Assembly (NCBI GenBank): GCA_002345845.1
Contig: DDWF01000274.1
Location: 280-35,545 of the forward strand
Length of the DNA stretch: 35,266 bases
Source of the DNA: Betaproteobacteria bacterium UBA2293
Lineage (GTDB): Bacteria; Pseudomonadota; Gammaproteobacteria; Burkholderiales; Rhodocyclaceae
Direction of reading: 5' to 3'
Made by a program: the position numbers and the translations under genes. Below the pieces are notes generated by a model that was given only the letters and a program-made list of their open reading frames with translations, searched no databases and was not told where the DNA came from. Positions 7,825 through 16,743 of this stretch are shown here, piece by piece; the stretch's first letter is position 1; every line of letters begins with the position of its first letter.

Positions 7825-9558
7825 ATGAACGCCCCACGGAACATCCCCACACCACCAGCCGGCCGCTGGTGGAAAATCGCCGCCAGTGCCAGCATCCTGA
7901 TGGCCGCCGGCCTCATCTTCCTGCACGGCATCCCCGAGGCTGCCGCGGCCGATGCCCAGAAACGCCCCAACGTGCTGCTGATCGTCGCCGACGACATGGG
8001 CTACTCCGACATCGGTGCCTTCGGCGGCGAGATCGAGACCCCGAACATCGACGCACTGGCCAAGCGCGGCCTCAGTGCCACCAATTTCTACGTCGGCCCG
8101 ACCTGCTCGCCGACCCGCTCGATGCTGCTCACCGGTACCGACCACCATGTAGCCGGCTTCGGCAACATGTCGGAATACTTCGGCCCCGAGCAAAAGGGCA
8201 AGCCTGGCTACGAAGGCCACATCAACAAGCGCGTGACAAGCATCGCCAGCCTGCTCCGCGACGCCGGCTATCACACCTACATGGCCGGCAAATGGCATCT
8301 TGGTGAAGAGAAGGGTAGTTGGCCCGCCGACCAGGGTTTCGAGCGCGACTTCACCCTGATGCAGGGTGGCGGCAGCCACTGGTCGGACATGGGTTATCCG
8401 AGTCCGCAACACCCGCACCTGACCTTCACCCGCAACGGCAAGCTGCTCGACAAGCTTCCCGACGACCACTTCTCCACCGCTGCCTTCAGCGACTTCATCA
8501 CCCAGTCGATCGACGAGAACAAGGCCGACGGCAAACCCTTCTTTGCCTACCTCTCCTATCAGGCGGTGCACAGCCCATTCGCCCTCCCGGACGACTGGAT
8601 CGACAAATACAAGGGCCGCTATGACAAGGGCTACGACGCGTTACGCGCCGAGCGCCTGGCCCGGATGAAGGAGCTGGGATTGGTTGGGGCCGACGTAAAC
8701 CTGGCCCCGCGCATGCCCAACATTCCCGCCTGGGACAGCCTGACACCCGAACAAAAGAAGATCTCAGCCCGGAAAATGGAAATTTACGCAGCGATGCTGG
8801 CCAACGTTGATCATCACGTCGGCCGCGTGCTCAGCCACCTGAAGGCCAATGGCCAGCTCGACAACACACTGGTGCTGTTCTTCTCCGACAACGGCGCCGA
8901 GCCGGTCGAGCTTCTCGAACTGGCCGCTTCGGTCGATCCGGCGATGAAGATCTGGCTGGAAAAGAACTGGGATACCAAGCCGGAGAACTGCGGCCGCAAG
9001 ATGTCGGTGTGCGACTACGGGGCCGCCTGGGCCCAGGTCGGCTCGACGCCTTATGCCTACTTCAAGCACTACACCGCCGAGGGAGGCATCCGCTCGCCCC
9101 TGATCGCCGCCGGTCCCGGCGTCGTCTCCGGCGGTCAGACCACCCGGGCCGTCCTGCACGTGACCGATGTCGTGCCGACGCTCCTCGAACTGGCGGATAT
9201 CCGTCATCCGTCGAAGCGCAAGGGAAGCAAGCTGGCGCCACTGGCCGGCAAGTCGATGCAGCCGGTGCTCGCCGGCAAGGCCCAGGCCATTCGCAGCAGC
9301 GAGGAGTCGATCGGCTGGGAGCTGTTCGGCAACCGTGCCCTGCGCCAGGGTGACTGGAAAGCCCTCAACCTGCTGAAAACCGCCGGCGGTACCGGCGAAT
9401 GGCAGCTCTTCAACCTCAAGGACGACCCGACGGAGTCGCGAGACCTGGCCACCAGCCAGCCGGCCAAGCTGAAGGAGATGACCCGCTTGTGGGATCGTTA
9501 TGCCAAGCAGAACGGGGTCATCCTGACCGGCGACGGCCCTTTCAAGAGCAGGAAATAG
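7825..9558 (+). CDS. Exported type I arylsulfatase (sulfatase 1)
   Basis: 577 residues. The N-terminal signal or anchor spans about 15-40 and ends in EAAAADAQ. The sulfatase fold starts with PNVLLIVADDMG (metal-binding Asp pair). The signature CSPTR places Cys94 as the residue converted to formylglycine; later come GKWHLG and FFSDNGAE (metal ligands). Type I sulfatases hydrolyse sulfate esters, here presumably in the periplasm. The substrate cannot be read from the sequence. The enzyme needs a formylglycine-generating enzyme or anSME for activity, and neither is in the window. ATG 7825 follows a strong GGAAGGAG site. The downstream outer-membrane barrel starts 4 bases after the stop, so the two form an operon under site D. 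Confidence 0.9.
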   Translation: MNAPRNIPTPPAGRWWKIAASASILMAAGLIFLHGIPEAAAADAQKRPNVLLIVADDMGYSDIGAFGGEIETPNIDALAKRGLSATNFYVGPTCSPTRSMLLTGTDHHVAGFGNMSEYFGPEQKGKPGYEGHINKRVTSIASLLRDAGYHTYMAGKWHLGEEKGSWPADQGFERDFTLMQGGGSHWSDMGYPSPQHPHLTFTRNGKLLDKLPDDHFSTAAFSDFITQSIDENKADGKPFFAYLSYQAVHSPFALPDDWIDKYKGRYDKGYDALRAERLARMKELGLVGADVNLAPRMPNIPAWDSLTPEQKKISARKMEIYAAMLANVDHHVGRVLSHLKANGQLDNTLVLFFSDNGAEPVELLELAASVDPAMKIWLEKNWDTKPENCGRKMSVCDYGAAWAQVGSTPYAYFKHYTAEGGIRSPLIAAGPGVVSGGQTTRAVLHVTDVVPTLLELADIRHPSKRKGSKLAPLAGKSMQPVLAGKAQAIRSSEESIGWELFGNRALRQGDWKALNLLKTAGGTGEWQLFNLKDDPTESRDLATSQPAKLKEMTRLWDRYAKQNGVILTGDGPFKSRK

Positions 9559-9562
9559 GACC

Positions 9563-10330
9563 ATGAACAAGAACGCAATCCGCCTGCCGCTGGCCCTGGC
9601 CGGCCTGCTGGCCGCCTTCGCCCCGCAGGCCCAGGCGGCAGACGAATGGGAAGTGGCCGTCACTCCCTACCTGTGGGCATCCGGCATGAAGGGCGACACG
9701 CAGGCCGGCCGGCTGCCGAAGACCAGCGTCGACATGAAGTTCTCGGACATCATGGACACCCTGGATTTCGGCCTGATGGGCCAACTGGAGGCGCGCAGGA
9801 AGCGCTGGGGCATCTTTGTCGACGCCATCTACATGAAGCTCTCGGACACCGCCGAAAGCAACGGACAGGTAGTCGATCTCCGTGCCAAGGCACGGATCGA
9901 GCAGAGCACGCTGGCCGCCGCCGTGACTTACCGGCTGCTGGAGGGTTCGTCGCCCGTCGATCTGTTCGGCGGCGTGCGTTATACCAAGCTGGATGTCGAA
10001 GCCAAGATCGACGCCAGCGTCTTCGGTGGTCTGCTGAGCCGACAGGTGAAGCGGGACGCCAGCAAGGACTGGTTCGATCCCTACATGGGCGTGCGCGCCC
10101 AGCACAAGCTGAACGACAATTGGACGCTGGTGGGCTACGGCGATGTCGGCGGCTTTGGTGTCGGCGCCGACTTCACCTGGCAGGCCTCGCTGGGCGCCGA
10201 TTACGCGCTGTCGAAATCCACCTCGGCCAGCTTTGGCTACCGCTACTTCAGCGTGGACTACGACGACGACGGCTTCCGCTACGACATGAAGAACGACGGC
10301 CTGTACCTGGGCATGACCTTCCGCTTCTGA
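9563..10330 (+). CDS. Outer-membrane beta-barrel protein
   Basis: 255 residues. A clear signal peptide ends at about AQAADEW (residues 1-25). The mature part is made of alternating amphipathic strands such as WEVAVTPYLWASGM, WTLVGYGDVGGFGVG and SASFGYRYFSVDYDDDGF. It closes with LGMTFRF, the terminal Phe needed for barrel insertion. About eight to ten strands fit the length, like OmpA/OmpW-size barrels; I do not recognise a named family with certainty. It follows sulfatase 1 by 4 bases and probably serves with it, for instance in access of substrate to the periplasm. A hairpin terminator follows directly. Confidence 0.8.
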   Translation: MNKNAIRLPLALAGLLAAFAPQAQAADEWEVAVTPYLWASGMKGDTQAGRLPKTSVDMKFSDIMDTLDFGLMGQLEARRKRWGIFVDAIYMKLSDTAESNGQVVDLRAKARIEQSTLAAAVTYRLLEGSSPVDLFGGVRYTKLDVEAKIDASVFGGLLSRQVKRDASKDWFDPYMGVRAQHKLNDNWTLVGYGDVGGFGVGADFTWQASLGADYALSKSTSASFGYRYFSVDYDDDGFRYDMKNDGLYLGMTFRF

Positions 10331-10338
10331 CCAAGCGG

Positions 10339-10364
10339 GCCGGGGCGGCGTCCGCCGTCCCGGC
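10339..10364. terminator. Hairpin between convergent genes
   Basis: GCCGGGGCGGC (10339-10349) pairs with GCCGTCCCGGC (10354-10364): 11 pairs including one G-U, with the 4-base loop GTCC. It fills the gap between the stop at 10330 (+) and the stop of the MscS gene at 10365 (-), so it probably serves both strands. There is no T run. Confidence 0.6.
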
Positions 10365-12953
10365 TCAGGCCTCGCCCGGCACCACCCTGACGGCCAGTGG
10401 CGCCGCCGCTTCCAGGCGTACCTGCCGCTGCGGGAAGGGAATCTCGATGCCGTGCTCGGCAAAACAGGCGTCGATCATGAAGCGCAGGTCGCTGAGCACC
10501 AGATTGCCGCTGCGCCGCCCCGGCCCAACCTCCAGCCAGACGTTCAGCGAGAACATCAGCGCGCTGTCGGCAAAATCGGTGAACAAGACCTCGGGCGCCG
10601 GCTCGGCCAGCACCAGCTTGTGACGCCCGGCAACTTCCAGCAGCAAGTCGGAAACCTGGCGCACCGGCGAACCATAGGCGACACCGATGTTCAGCACATG
10701 GCGCACCTGGCGACTGGACAGCGTCCAGTTGGTGACGTTCTGCTCGAGGAAGGTGCTGTTCGGCACCAGGGTCTCGATGCCATTGGCGTCACGGATGGTG
10801 CAGGAGCGGACATTGATGTCGGTGACCTCGCCGCGGATGCCGCCGACCTCGACAATGTCGCGCGGCTTGAATGGCCGTTCGAGCAACAGCATGACACCGC
10901 TGATCAGGTTCTTCAGCAGCGTCTGCATGCCGAAACCGGCACCGATGGCAATGGCGCCGCCGAGGAAGGCGAAGGCGGCAAGCGGAATCTTCACTGCATC
11001 CAGGGCCAGCAGCATCAGTGCAACCAGGGTGACGGCGAGGATCCACTTGCGGGCGATGCGCGCACTCGTCTCCTCCATCCGCCCGTGGCGCACCGCCACT
11101 CGCACGACGAGGCCGCTGACGATGGCCACCAACAGATAACCAAAAATCACGATCAGAATGGCCTCAGCCACCTTGGAGACGGTGATACCCCGGGTGCCGA
11201 GTATCTTCTTGCCGTCGACGATCATGCTGTCCTCGACGGCTACCAGTTCAAAGTTCCACAGGGCCTGCACGCCTGCAACGGCAGCCGCCAGCCAGTCGCT
11301 CAGCTGAGTACGCGTACCCTGCTCGCCGCTCCTCACTTCCTCGTCGGCCACCCAGCGCAGGAGCAGGTTGCGCGTGTCGTCGACCTCGCTGAAGGTCGTC
11401 AGATGCAAGCGTTCGCGATCGCCCAGCACACCGACCAGGCCCTGACGAAACGCCGACTCGCCCTCGTCGGCGGCCAGACGCTGCAGGTTCTGCTGTTCGG
11501 CAATCTGGCCGACGATGACCTCGATCTTGTTGCGCAGGTGTTCGATGGTCGGGTCGATCACCTTCAGCAGCCGGCGGCTCTCCTCAAACATCTTCCGCTG
11601 ATCCAGCTTCTCACCCGCAGATTCGGCGAACACGGAATGACGCAGTTCCCAGAAGGTGCGCCGCATGTCCAGGGTGACCAGCGCGACGTTGAGAGCCTCG
11701 ACAGCTTCCATTGCATTGCGCTGGCGTTCCACCGCCAGCTGATAGGCCCACTCGCTCTGCCGGACTTCACGGCGGGCAGCGGCCAGCTGTTTTTCAAGAC
11801 TGGCGAGCGATGCCTTCTTCTGCTCGAGATCGGCTCGTGCCGACCGCCCACGGAAGGGATTCACCTTGCCGAGCAGGGTTGCCGGCTGCTCCGCCCGGGC
11901 CAACGTGGCTTCGGCCTCAGCCGCTGCCTTGCGTGCGTCGGCCAGAGCGGCCAGCAGGTCGTCAACCCGCTTGCCGGCCGCGCCGCTACGCTCGCCGGCA
12001 TGCGCCAGTTCGTCGGCAAGGCGTTCGCGCTCGTTGCTCGCCAGCTCCATGGCGCGGATGGTCTGCGAGCGGCGTTCATCGATATCGGACTTCAGGCGTT
12101 CCAGATCGCCGGCATCGAAGCGCAACGAGCGCTCCACCTCGGCGATGTTGCGCTGCCTGAATTCCACCGCCTGCCGGTAATCGGCAATATTGGCCTCGAC
12201 CACCTGGCGCTGAACCGCCAGGGCTGCCGCAAAGGCCCCGGCGGCCCGCTCCTCGAGGCCAGCCAGATTGCGCTTCCAGACAGCAACCGCGTTCGCCTCC
12301 GGCAATGCCGCCTCGAGCGCCTCCTGCGCCAGACGCCGGCGCTCGCCAGCCTTGGCCAGGTTGTCACGGGTATTTTCGAGCTGGAGCAGGAGGATGCGCA
12401 GGCGCCCTTCCTCGCTACGCAGGTTGAGCTGGCTCACCTGCAATTCGGCGCGCAGGCCATCGGCCACCAGGACCGAATACGGCGGCTTCCCCTCCGGCCC
12501 GCGCCCGGCTTGCCGCTTGGCGGCCGCATCGGCTGCATTCTTTTGCTGTTCGGCCAGGCTCTCCAGGGCGTTGAGATGCTGGCGATAGGCAAAAGCGGTC
12601 AGCCGCAGCATGCGGATACGCTGCTGCAGATCGGCCAGCGGCGTACCCCCGGGCGCCCCCGCCGCCCGCCCTTCCGGACCGTCGACGGCCGCCAGTTCGC
12701 GCTGCACCGCCGCCAGCGATTGCTTCACCTCTGCAGCGGAGCGCATGACCGTCGCCGGCTCGACGACCTTGCCGGCACCGACCTGGCTGGCCACCGCCTT
12801 GAGCGGCATCTGGGCAAATGCCGTCAATGCCCAGCCCCCGCCGAGCAAGAAAAGCAGCAGGGGAACGAGCCAGGGCCAGTGGCACCGTGCCTGCCGGCCG
12901 TTTAGTGTCTCGGCCGGACAGCACTTGCCCGGGCCGCCGCGTTCATCGCTCAC
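10365..12953 (-). CDS. Large MscS-family mechanosensitive channel
   Basis: 862 residues. An N-terminal hydrophobic segment (about 26-47) acts as signal or anchor. A long, charged, coiled-coil-rich periplasmic region follows (about 60-560; many LEEQK, AEAEATLARAEQ runs). A few transmembrane helices follow at about 610-700. The MscS core contains the pore helix with GAGFGMQTLLKNLISGVMLL, then ERPFKPRDIVEVGG. The plan resembles MscK/MscM (about 1100 residues) but is shorter. These channels relieve turgor when membrane tension rises. Start GTG 12953 is favoured by a perfect GGAGGA 6 bases upstream; it lies inside the end of the cytochrome gene (11-base overlap), so the two are coupled. Confidence 0.88.
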   Translation of the reverse strand: MSDERGGPGKCCPAETLNGRQARCHWPWLVPLLLFLLGGGWALTAFAQMPLKAVASQVGAGKVVEPATVMRSAAEVKQSLAAVQRELAAVDGPEGRAAGAPGGTPLADLQQRIRMLRLTAFAYRQHLNALESLAEQQKNAADAAAKRQAGRGPEGKPPYSVLVADGLRAELQVSQLNLRSEEGRLRILLLQLENTRDNLAKAGERRRLAQEALEAALPEANAVAVWKRNLAGLEERAAGAFAAALAVQRQVVEANIADYRQAVEFRQRNIAEVERSLRFDAGDLERLKSDIDERRSQTIRAMELASNERERLADELAHAGERSGAAGKRVDDLLAALADARKAAAEAEATLARAEQPATLLGKVNPFRGRSARADLEQKKASLASLEKQLAAARREVRQSEWAYQLAVERQRNAMEAVEALNVALVTLDMRRTFWELRHSVFAESAGEKLDQRKMFEESRRLLKVIDPTIEHLRNKIEVIVGQIAEQQNLQRLAADEGESAFRQGLVGVLGDRERLHLTTFSEVDDTRNLLLRWVADEEVRSGEQGTRTQLSDWLAAAVAGVQALWNFELVAVEDSMIVDGKKILGTRGITVSKVAEAILIVIFGYLLVAIVSGLVVRVAVRHGRMEETSARIARKWILAVTLVALMLLALDAVKIPLAAFAFLGGAIAIGAGFGMQTLLKNLISGVMLLLERPFKPRDIVEVGGIRGEVTDINVRSCTIRDANGIETLVPNSTFLEQNVTNWTLSSRQVRHVLNIGVAYGSPVRQVSDLLLEVAGRHKLVLAEPAPEVLFTDFADSALMFSLNVWLEVGPGRRSGNLVLSDLRFMIDACFAEHGIEIPFPQRQVRLEAAAPLAVRVVPGEA

Positions 12954-15201
12954 GCAGTTCCTCCTGCAACGCCCTCGCCTGCCGGTCATCCGGAAAGCGC
13001 TTGAGCAATTCGTCGGCATAGGCTCGCGCCTTGGCTGTTTCCTTCTGATCGCGACTGATCGTCGCCAGAGCCAGCAGAACCTGGCGATTACCCGGCTGCC
13101 GCACCTTCGCCTGGCGCAGGACGCGCAGGGCAGCACCCCGATCGCCAGCGCCCTGCAAGGCCAGGGCGTAAACATAGCTGTAGTGTGCATTGCCGGCCTC
13201 CGCCTCGGACGCCTGACGCAGCCAGGGCATGGCTTCGCCCAAGCGCTTCTGGCGTACCAGCAGTAGTCCGAGCGTATGGCGCAAGTCGGCGTCGTAGGTC
13301 ACCTTGTCGATACCGTCGCGCAGCAAATGCTCGCCCTCGCCGTCGCGCTGCTGCAGGCGGTACAGATCGGCCAGATTCACATAGGCTGGAGCGAAGCGCG
13401 GATCCAGCCGCAGTGCCGTCCGGTAAGCCTGCTCGGCACGCTCGCCATCGCCGATGGAGATCGCCAGCAGCCCCTGATTGACATGCGCCTCCGGCAGATC
13501 GGCATTGACCTGGAGCGAGGCCTCGTACTCGGCCACGCCACGCAGCAGTTCCTCCCGCTCGCCGGCCGGTAACCTCTGGCGCAGCAACGGGGCCAGCACC
13601 CGGGCCGCCTCCAGGCGGACCGAGCGCTCGGGATCGCGCAGGCGGGCCCAGCCCTGCTCAAAACGGGTACGCGCATCGGCCACCTCGAGAAAACGCAGGG
13701 AGGCGGCGCGGACCAGCGGCTGCTGATCCGACAGCAAGGCCGGCAAGGCTGGCTGGGGCGGTGCCACAGCCAAGCCGGCCAGGCGGCTGGCGGCGCTGGC
13801 ACGGACAATCTCCGACTGGCTCCGGTCGCTGGCGACGGCCAGCAAACGGGCGGCACCGTCGGCTTCGCCAGTGGCGGCGGCGTGGAAGGCCTCGGCAAAA
13901 TGCGGACCGCGCAAGCGGCTGTCCGGATACCACTTGGCGACGGCCCTGGCTGCCCATTCGCTACCCTGCTTGGCATGACAGTTGGCGCAAGCATTCGGCG
14001 TACCCAGGCGGACGGAAAGGTCAGGCCGCGGCACGCGCAGGCTGTGATCGGCCCGCCAGTCATTGACCATGTACACCCGCTGCGGCATGTGGCAGCTGGT
14101 GCAACTGGCCCCCGTGCTGCCCGCCGGATGATGATGGTGCACCGGCGTGTCATAACGTCCCGGCGGATGGCAGCCGGCACACAGGGCATTGCCCTCGGCC
14201 CGCAGCTTCAGGCTGTGCGGATCGTGGCAGTTGGAACAGGCAACCCCGGCCGCATGCATCTTGCTTTGGGCATAGGAGCCATACTCGAAGACCTCGTCCT
14301 TGATCTGGCCGTCAGCAAAGTACAACTGCTCGTCCAACAGAGCCAGGCGGTGGCTGTTGCCGAGCGGCCGGCCGCCGCCATCATCGGGCCAGACCGGCCC
14401 ACGCCGCGAGTGGCAACGGGCGCAGGCCTCGACCTGCCCCGAACGGGCCGCTGGCTTGATTTGCCGGGGCTTGCCGCCAGCCTGATCGAAGGCCCAGCCG
14501 GCCGGCCCGGTGGCCGCCAGCGATACAGCCAGCCCCTTGTCACCCGGCGGGCGCTTGGCCGCCGGCGACGCCGCCCAGGCGACATGCCTGGCACCCGGGC
14601 CGTGGCAGGCCTCGCAGGCGACATTGATTTCACTCCACGTTGTCCGGTAACTGTCGGCCGCCAGGTCGTAGTTCTTCTTCAGATCGGTCGAGTGGCACTC
14701 GGCGCACTGGTGATTCCAGGTCTGGCTGCGCGCTGTCCAATGTTGCGGATGCCGGTGATCCATCCGCTCCTGCGGATAGAGATGGAACCAGCGCTGGCCA
14801 CCCGCCGTGGCCGGCCGGCTGTCCCAGGCGATGCCGAGCGCCTGGATGTGGCCGTTGGGGAATTCGATCAGGTACTGCTGCAGCGGCTCCCAGCCAAAGG
14901 TGTATTTGATCCGGTAGTCGTGCAGTTTGCCATCCGGGCCATCGGTGCGGACGAAGTAGCCACCATCCTTGCGATAGAAATGAGAGGTGATGCCATGCGC
15001 CGTGAAGCGGGCATTGTTGAAATTCCCGAGCACCTTGTCCGCGCTCGCCTCGGCCATCGCCAGTTCGTGATGCGAGCCCCGCCAGGCCTTGCCCTCGGCC
15101 GCGTGGCAGGAAATACATTGGGCACTGCCGACGTAACCGGGGGCAGCGACGGCGACGGGCAACCACAAGATCAGCAAGGCGAAGCAGGAAATTAGTCGCA
15201 C
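12943..15201 (-). CDS. Octaheme c-type cytochrome with HEAT-like and TPR repeats
   Basis: 752 residues. The signal peptide spans 1-20 (ends VAVAAPGY). I count eight CxxCH haem sites: CISCH (29-33), CAECH, CEACH, CARCH, CSNCH, CAGCH, CTSCH and CANCH, with many extra His residues available as distal ligands. After the haem part come alpha-helical HEAT-like repeats (about 430-530), then TPR repeats (about 540-750; AEQAYRTALRLDPRFAPAYVNLADLYRLQ is typical). It is exported and matured in the periplasm. Electron-transfer or nitrogen/sulfur oxyanion chemistry is usual for the haem module, but no catalytic motif lets me name a substrate. It is coupled to the MscS gene and lies 61 bases after the HlyD-like gene, so it may belong to the site-E operon. 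Confidence 0.88.
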   Translation of the reverse strand: MRLISCFALLILWLPVAVAAPGYVGSAQCISCHAAEGKAWRGSHHELAMAEASADKVLGNFNNARFTAHGITSHFYRKDGGYFVRTDGPDGKLHDYRIKYTFGWEPLQQYLIEFPNGHIQALGIAWDSRPATAGGQRWFHLYPQERMDHRHPQHWTARSQTWNHQCAECHSTDLKKNYDLAADSYRTTWSEINVACEACHGPGARHVAWAASPAAKRPPGDKGLAVSLAATGPAGWAFDQAGGKPRQIKPAARSGQVEACARCHSRRGPVWPDDGGGRPLGNSHRLALLDEQLYFADGQIKDEVFEYGSYAQSKMHAAGVACSNCHDPHSLKLRAEGNALCAGCHPPGRYDTPVHHHHPAGSTGASCTSCHMPQRVYMVNDWRADHSLRVPRPDLSVRLGTPNACANCHAKQGSEWAARAVAKWYPDSRLRGPHFAEAFHAAATGEADGAARLLAVASDRSQSEIVRASAASRLAGLAVAPPQPALPALLSDQQPLVRAASLRFLEVADARTRFEQGWARLRDPERSVRLEAARVLAPLLRQRLPAGEREELLRGVAEYEASLQVNADLPEAHVNQGLLAISIGDGERAEQAYRTALRLDPRFAPAYVNLADLYRLQQRDGEGEHLLRDGIDKVTYDADLRHTLGLLLVRQKRLGEAMPWLRQASEAEAGNAHYSYVYALALQGAGDRGAALRVLRQAKVRQPGNRQVLLALATISRDQKETAKARAYADELLKRFPDDRQARALQEELRER

Positions 15202-15262
15202 GTAGCCGTCCTGGTCAGTAAATCCATCTGCCTATTGCTGAAGTCCATTGTCCGCAAATCGA

Positions 15263-16267
15263 TCAGAGTGCTTTCAGATACGCCTCGGCGGCGGCGAAGC
15301 GCAGCAGCGCCCCGATCACCAGGTCGAGAAAGCCGAGGATGGGCGCCGGTTTTTCGGCGGCGATCCAGGCCTGGCCGGTGGCGCCGATTGGAATATTGAC
15401 GCCTTCCGGTTCCTCGAATTCAAGAATCACCGTCCGGCCGATCTCATTCATGTTCTTCATCACATGCTGGGTGACACTCTGCGGCGTCGCCAGCAGCGAG
15501 CCCTGGGCTTCACCGGTCGATTCGCTGACGCTGTGCACGCGGGCCCGGAAGATCTTGCCTGGATAGGCATTGACGTAGAACTCGGCGAAAGCCTTGGGTT
15601 TGATGTAGCCATACACTTGGTCGGGAATGCGCAGCTCGATGAATTTCTTGTTGGTGAACATGTGGATGGCTGACGGACGCGTTTCCCCGAAATACTGCCC
15701 CGCCGAGGAGTACTGGACGGCAACCTGCCCATCCACCGGCGCCAGGACCACGGCCTTGTCGATCTTCCATTGCAGGTCGGCCATATCCTGTTCGGCCTTG
15801 ATCACCAGGTCGCGCTGCGTATCGACCTCGGCCCGCTTGGCGTCGTATTCCGATTGCGGCACGACTTCGCCCTTCAATTTGGCCAGCCGCCGGAGGTCGG
15901 CCTCGAACTTGCCAAGCTGTGTCTGCAAACGCGTCTTCTCGGCACGCTTGGCCGACATCTGGATTTCGTAACGGTCGGTCTTGAAGCTGTACACCGGCTC
16001 GCCCGCCTTCACCCGCTGATTGTGGGTGACAAAAATATTGTCGATTTCGCCGCCGGCCGGGGAATTAAGCACGATGTGCGGGGCCTTGACCGTGGTTGTC
16101 GCCGTCAGGTCGATAAAGGCCAGGTAGCGGGTGAAGGTGAGCACCATGAACAGCAGGAAAACCGCCCCCAAGCCCATGGCGACGAAGTTGCCGAGGCTGC
16201 GCTTGACCACGCCGAACTTCAGCAGCAACCAGCAGATGAGGAAGTAGGGAACAAGGATGAGCTTCAT
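15263..16267 (-). CDS. HlyD/YiaV-like membrane-fusion protein
   Basis: 334 residues. Two N-terminal hydrophobic segments (about 2-18 and 28-48) are followed by a periplasmic adaptor: first lipoyl half (VLNSPAGGEIDNIFVTHNQRVKAGEP), a helical hairpin (about 100-165), second lipoyl half (VLAPVDGQVAVQ) and beta-barrel domains. HlyD-family adaptors connect inner-membrane pumps with outer-membrane channels. Two N-terminal segments plus an adjacent DUF3302 gene is the arrangement of Escherichia coli YiaV/YiaW. Its start overlaps the DUF3302 stop by 4 bases (ATGA). No ABC, MFS or RND permease gene is nearby. Confidence 0.88.
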   Translation of the reverse strand: MKLILVPYFLICWLLLKFGVVKRSLGNFVAMGLGAVFLLFMVLTFTRYLAFIDLTATTTVKAPHIVLNSPAGGEIDNIFVTHNQRVKAGEPVYSFKTDRYEIQMSAKRAEKTRLQTQLGKFEADLRRLAKLKGEVVPQSEYDAKRAEVDTQRDLVIKAEQDMADLQWKIDKAVVLAPVDGQVAVQYSSAGQYFGETRPSAIHMFTNKKFIELRIPDQVYGYIKPKAFAEFYVNAYPGKIFRARVHSVSESTGEAQGSLLATPQSVTQHVMKNMNEIGRTVILEFEEPEGVNIPIGATGQAWIAAEKPAPILGFLDLVIGALLRFAAAEAYLKAL

Positions 16268-16743
16268 GCCGGTTTCTCCTCACTGCCGATGGCTGGCACG
16301 GCATCGGCGATTACCGGTTCCATTGGCTCGGCGGCCTCCGGCAAGGGCGGCGTGGCGGCCGCCGGCACTGCCGAAGGCGCCACCGCAACCGATTCATCAT
16401 CCTGGCGGGCGCGCTGCATGATGCGCACCAGCCAGTCCTCGACGGCATCCCAGTCCATGAAGGCAATGAACAGGGCCACCGCCCACACCCAGTGCTCAAG
16501 CAGCCCGAGCAGGGTCAGCGCACTGACCAGCTCGGCCTGGCGCATCTTCTTCTTTTCGGCCTTGTGCTTGGGGATTTCATGCAGATGCCAGGCAACCATC
16601 AAGGCGACCACGACAATGATCAGAAGGAACGGCAGCAGAACATAGAGCAGCCAGTCGGCATCGAGCATGGTGCGATAGAAGCCGGAGGGTTCATTGACGT
16701 AATAACCTTCGGGCTTGGGATCATCATAGACATGGAACAGCAT
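16264..16743 (-). CDS. DUF3302 (YiaW-like) inner-membrane protein
   Basis: 159 residues. Two hydrophobic helices (about 32-53 and 82-97) flank a basic loop (HLHEIPKHKAEKKKMRQ). The pattern H-(D/E)-IP near the first helix and a W-rich second helix resembles the DUF3302/YiaW family. The last 50 residues are a Pro/Ala/Glu-rich tail. No biochemical role is established; YiaW-type proteins go together with a YiaV-type adaptor. The start overlaps the NodT stop by one base (TGATG), and the stop overlaps the adaptor start, so all three are tightly coupled. Confidence 0.72.
   Translation of the reverse strand: MLFHVYDDPKPEGYYVNEPSGFYRTMLDADWLLYVLLPFLLIIVVVALMVAWHLHEIPKHKAEKKKMRQAELVSALTLLGLLEHWVWAVALFIAFMDWDAVEDWLVRIMQRARQDDESVAVAPSAVPAAATPPLPEAAEPMEPVIADAVPAIGSEEKPA

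Noticed and set aside
10452..12905. Long plus-strand open frame (817 codons) opposite the MscS gene
   Set aside because: Shadow of the channel gene, whose MscS core is unmistakable; no signal or motif in the antisense translation.
13882..15195. Plus-strand open frame of 437 codons opposite the cytochrome
   Set aside because: The minus strand encodes eight CxxCH motifs and TPR repeats; the plus frame is low-complexity shadow.
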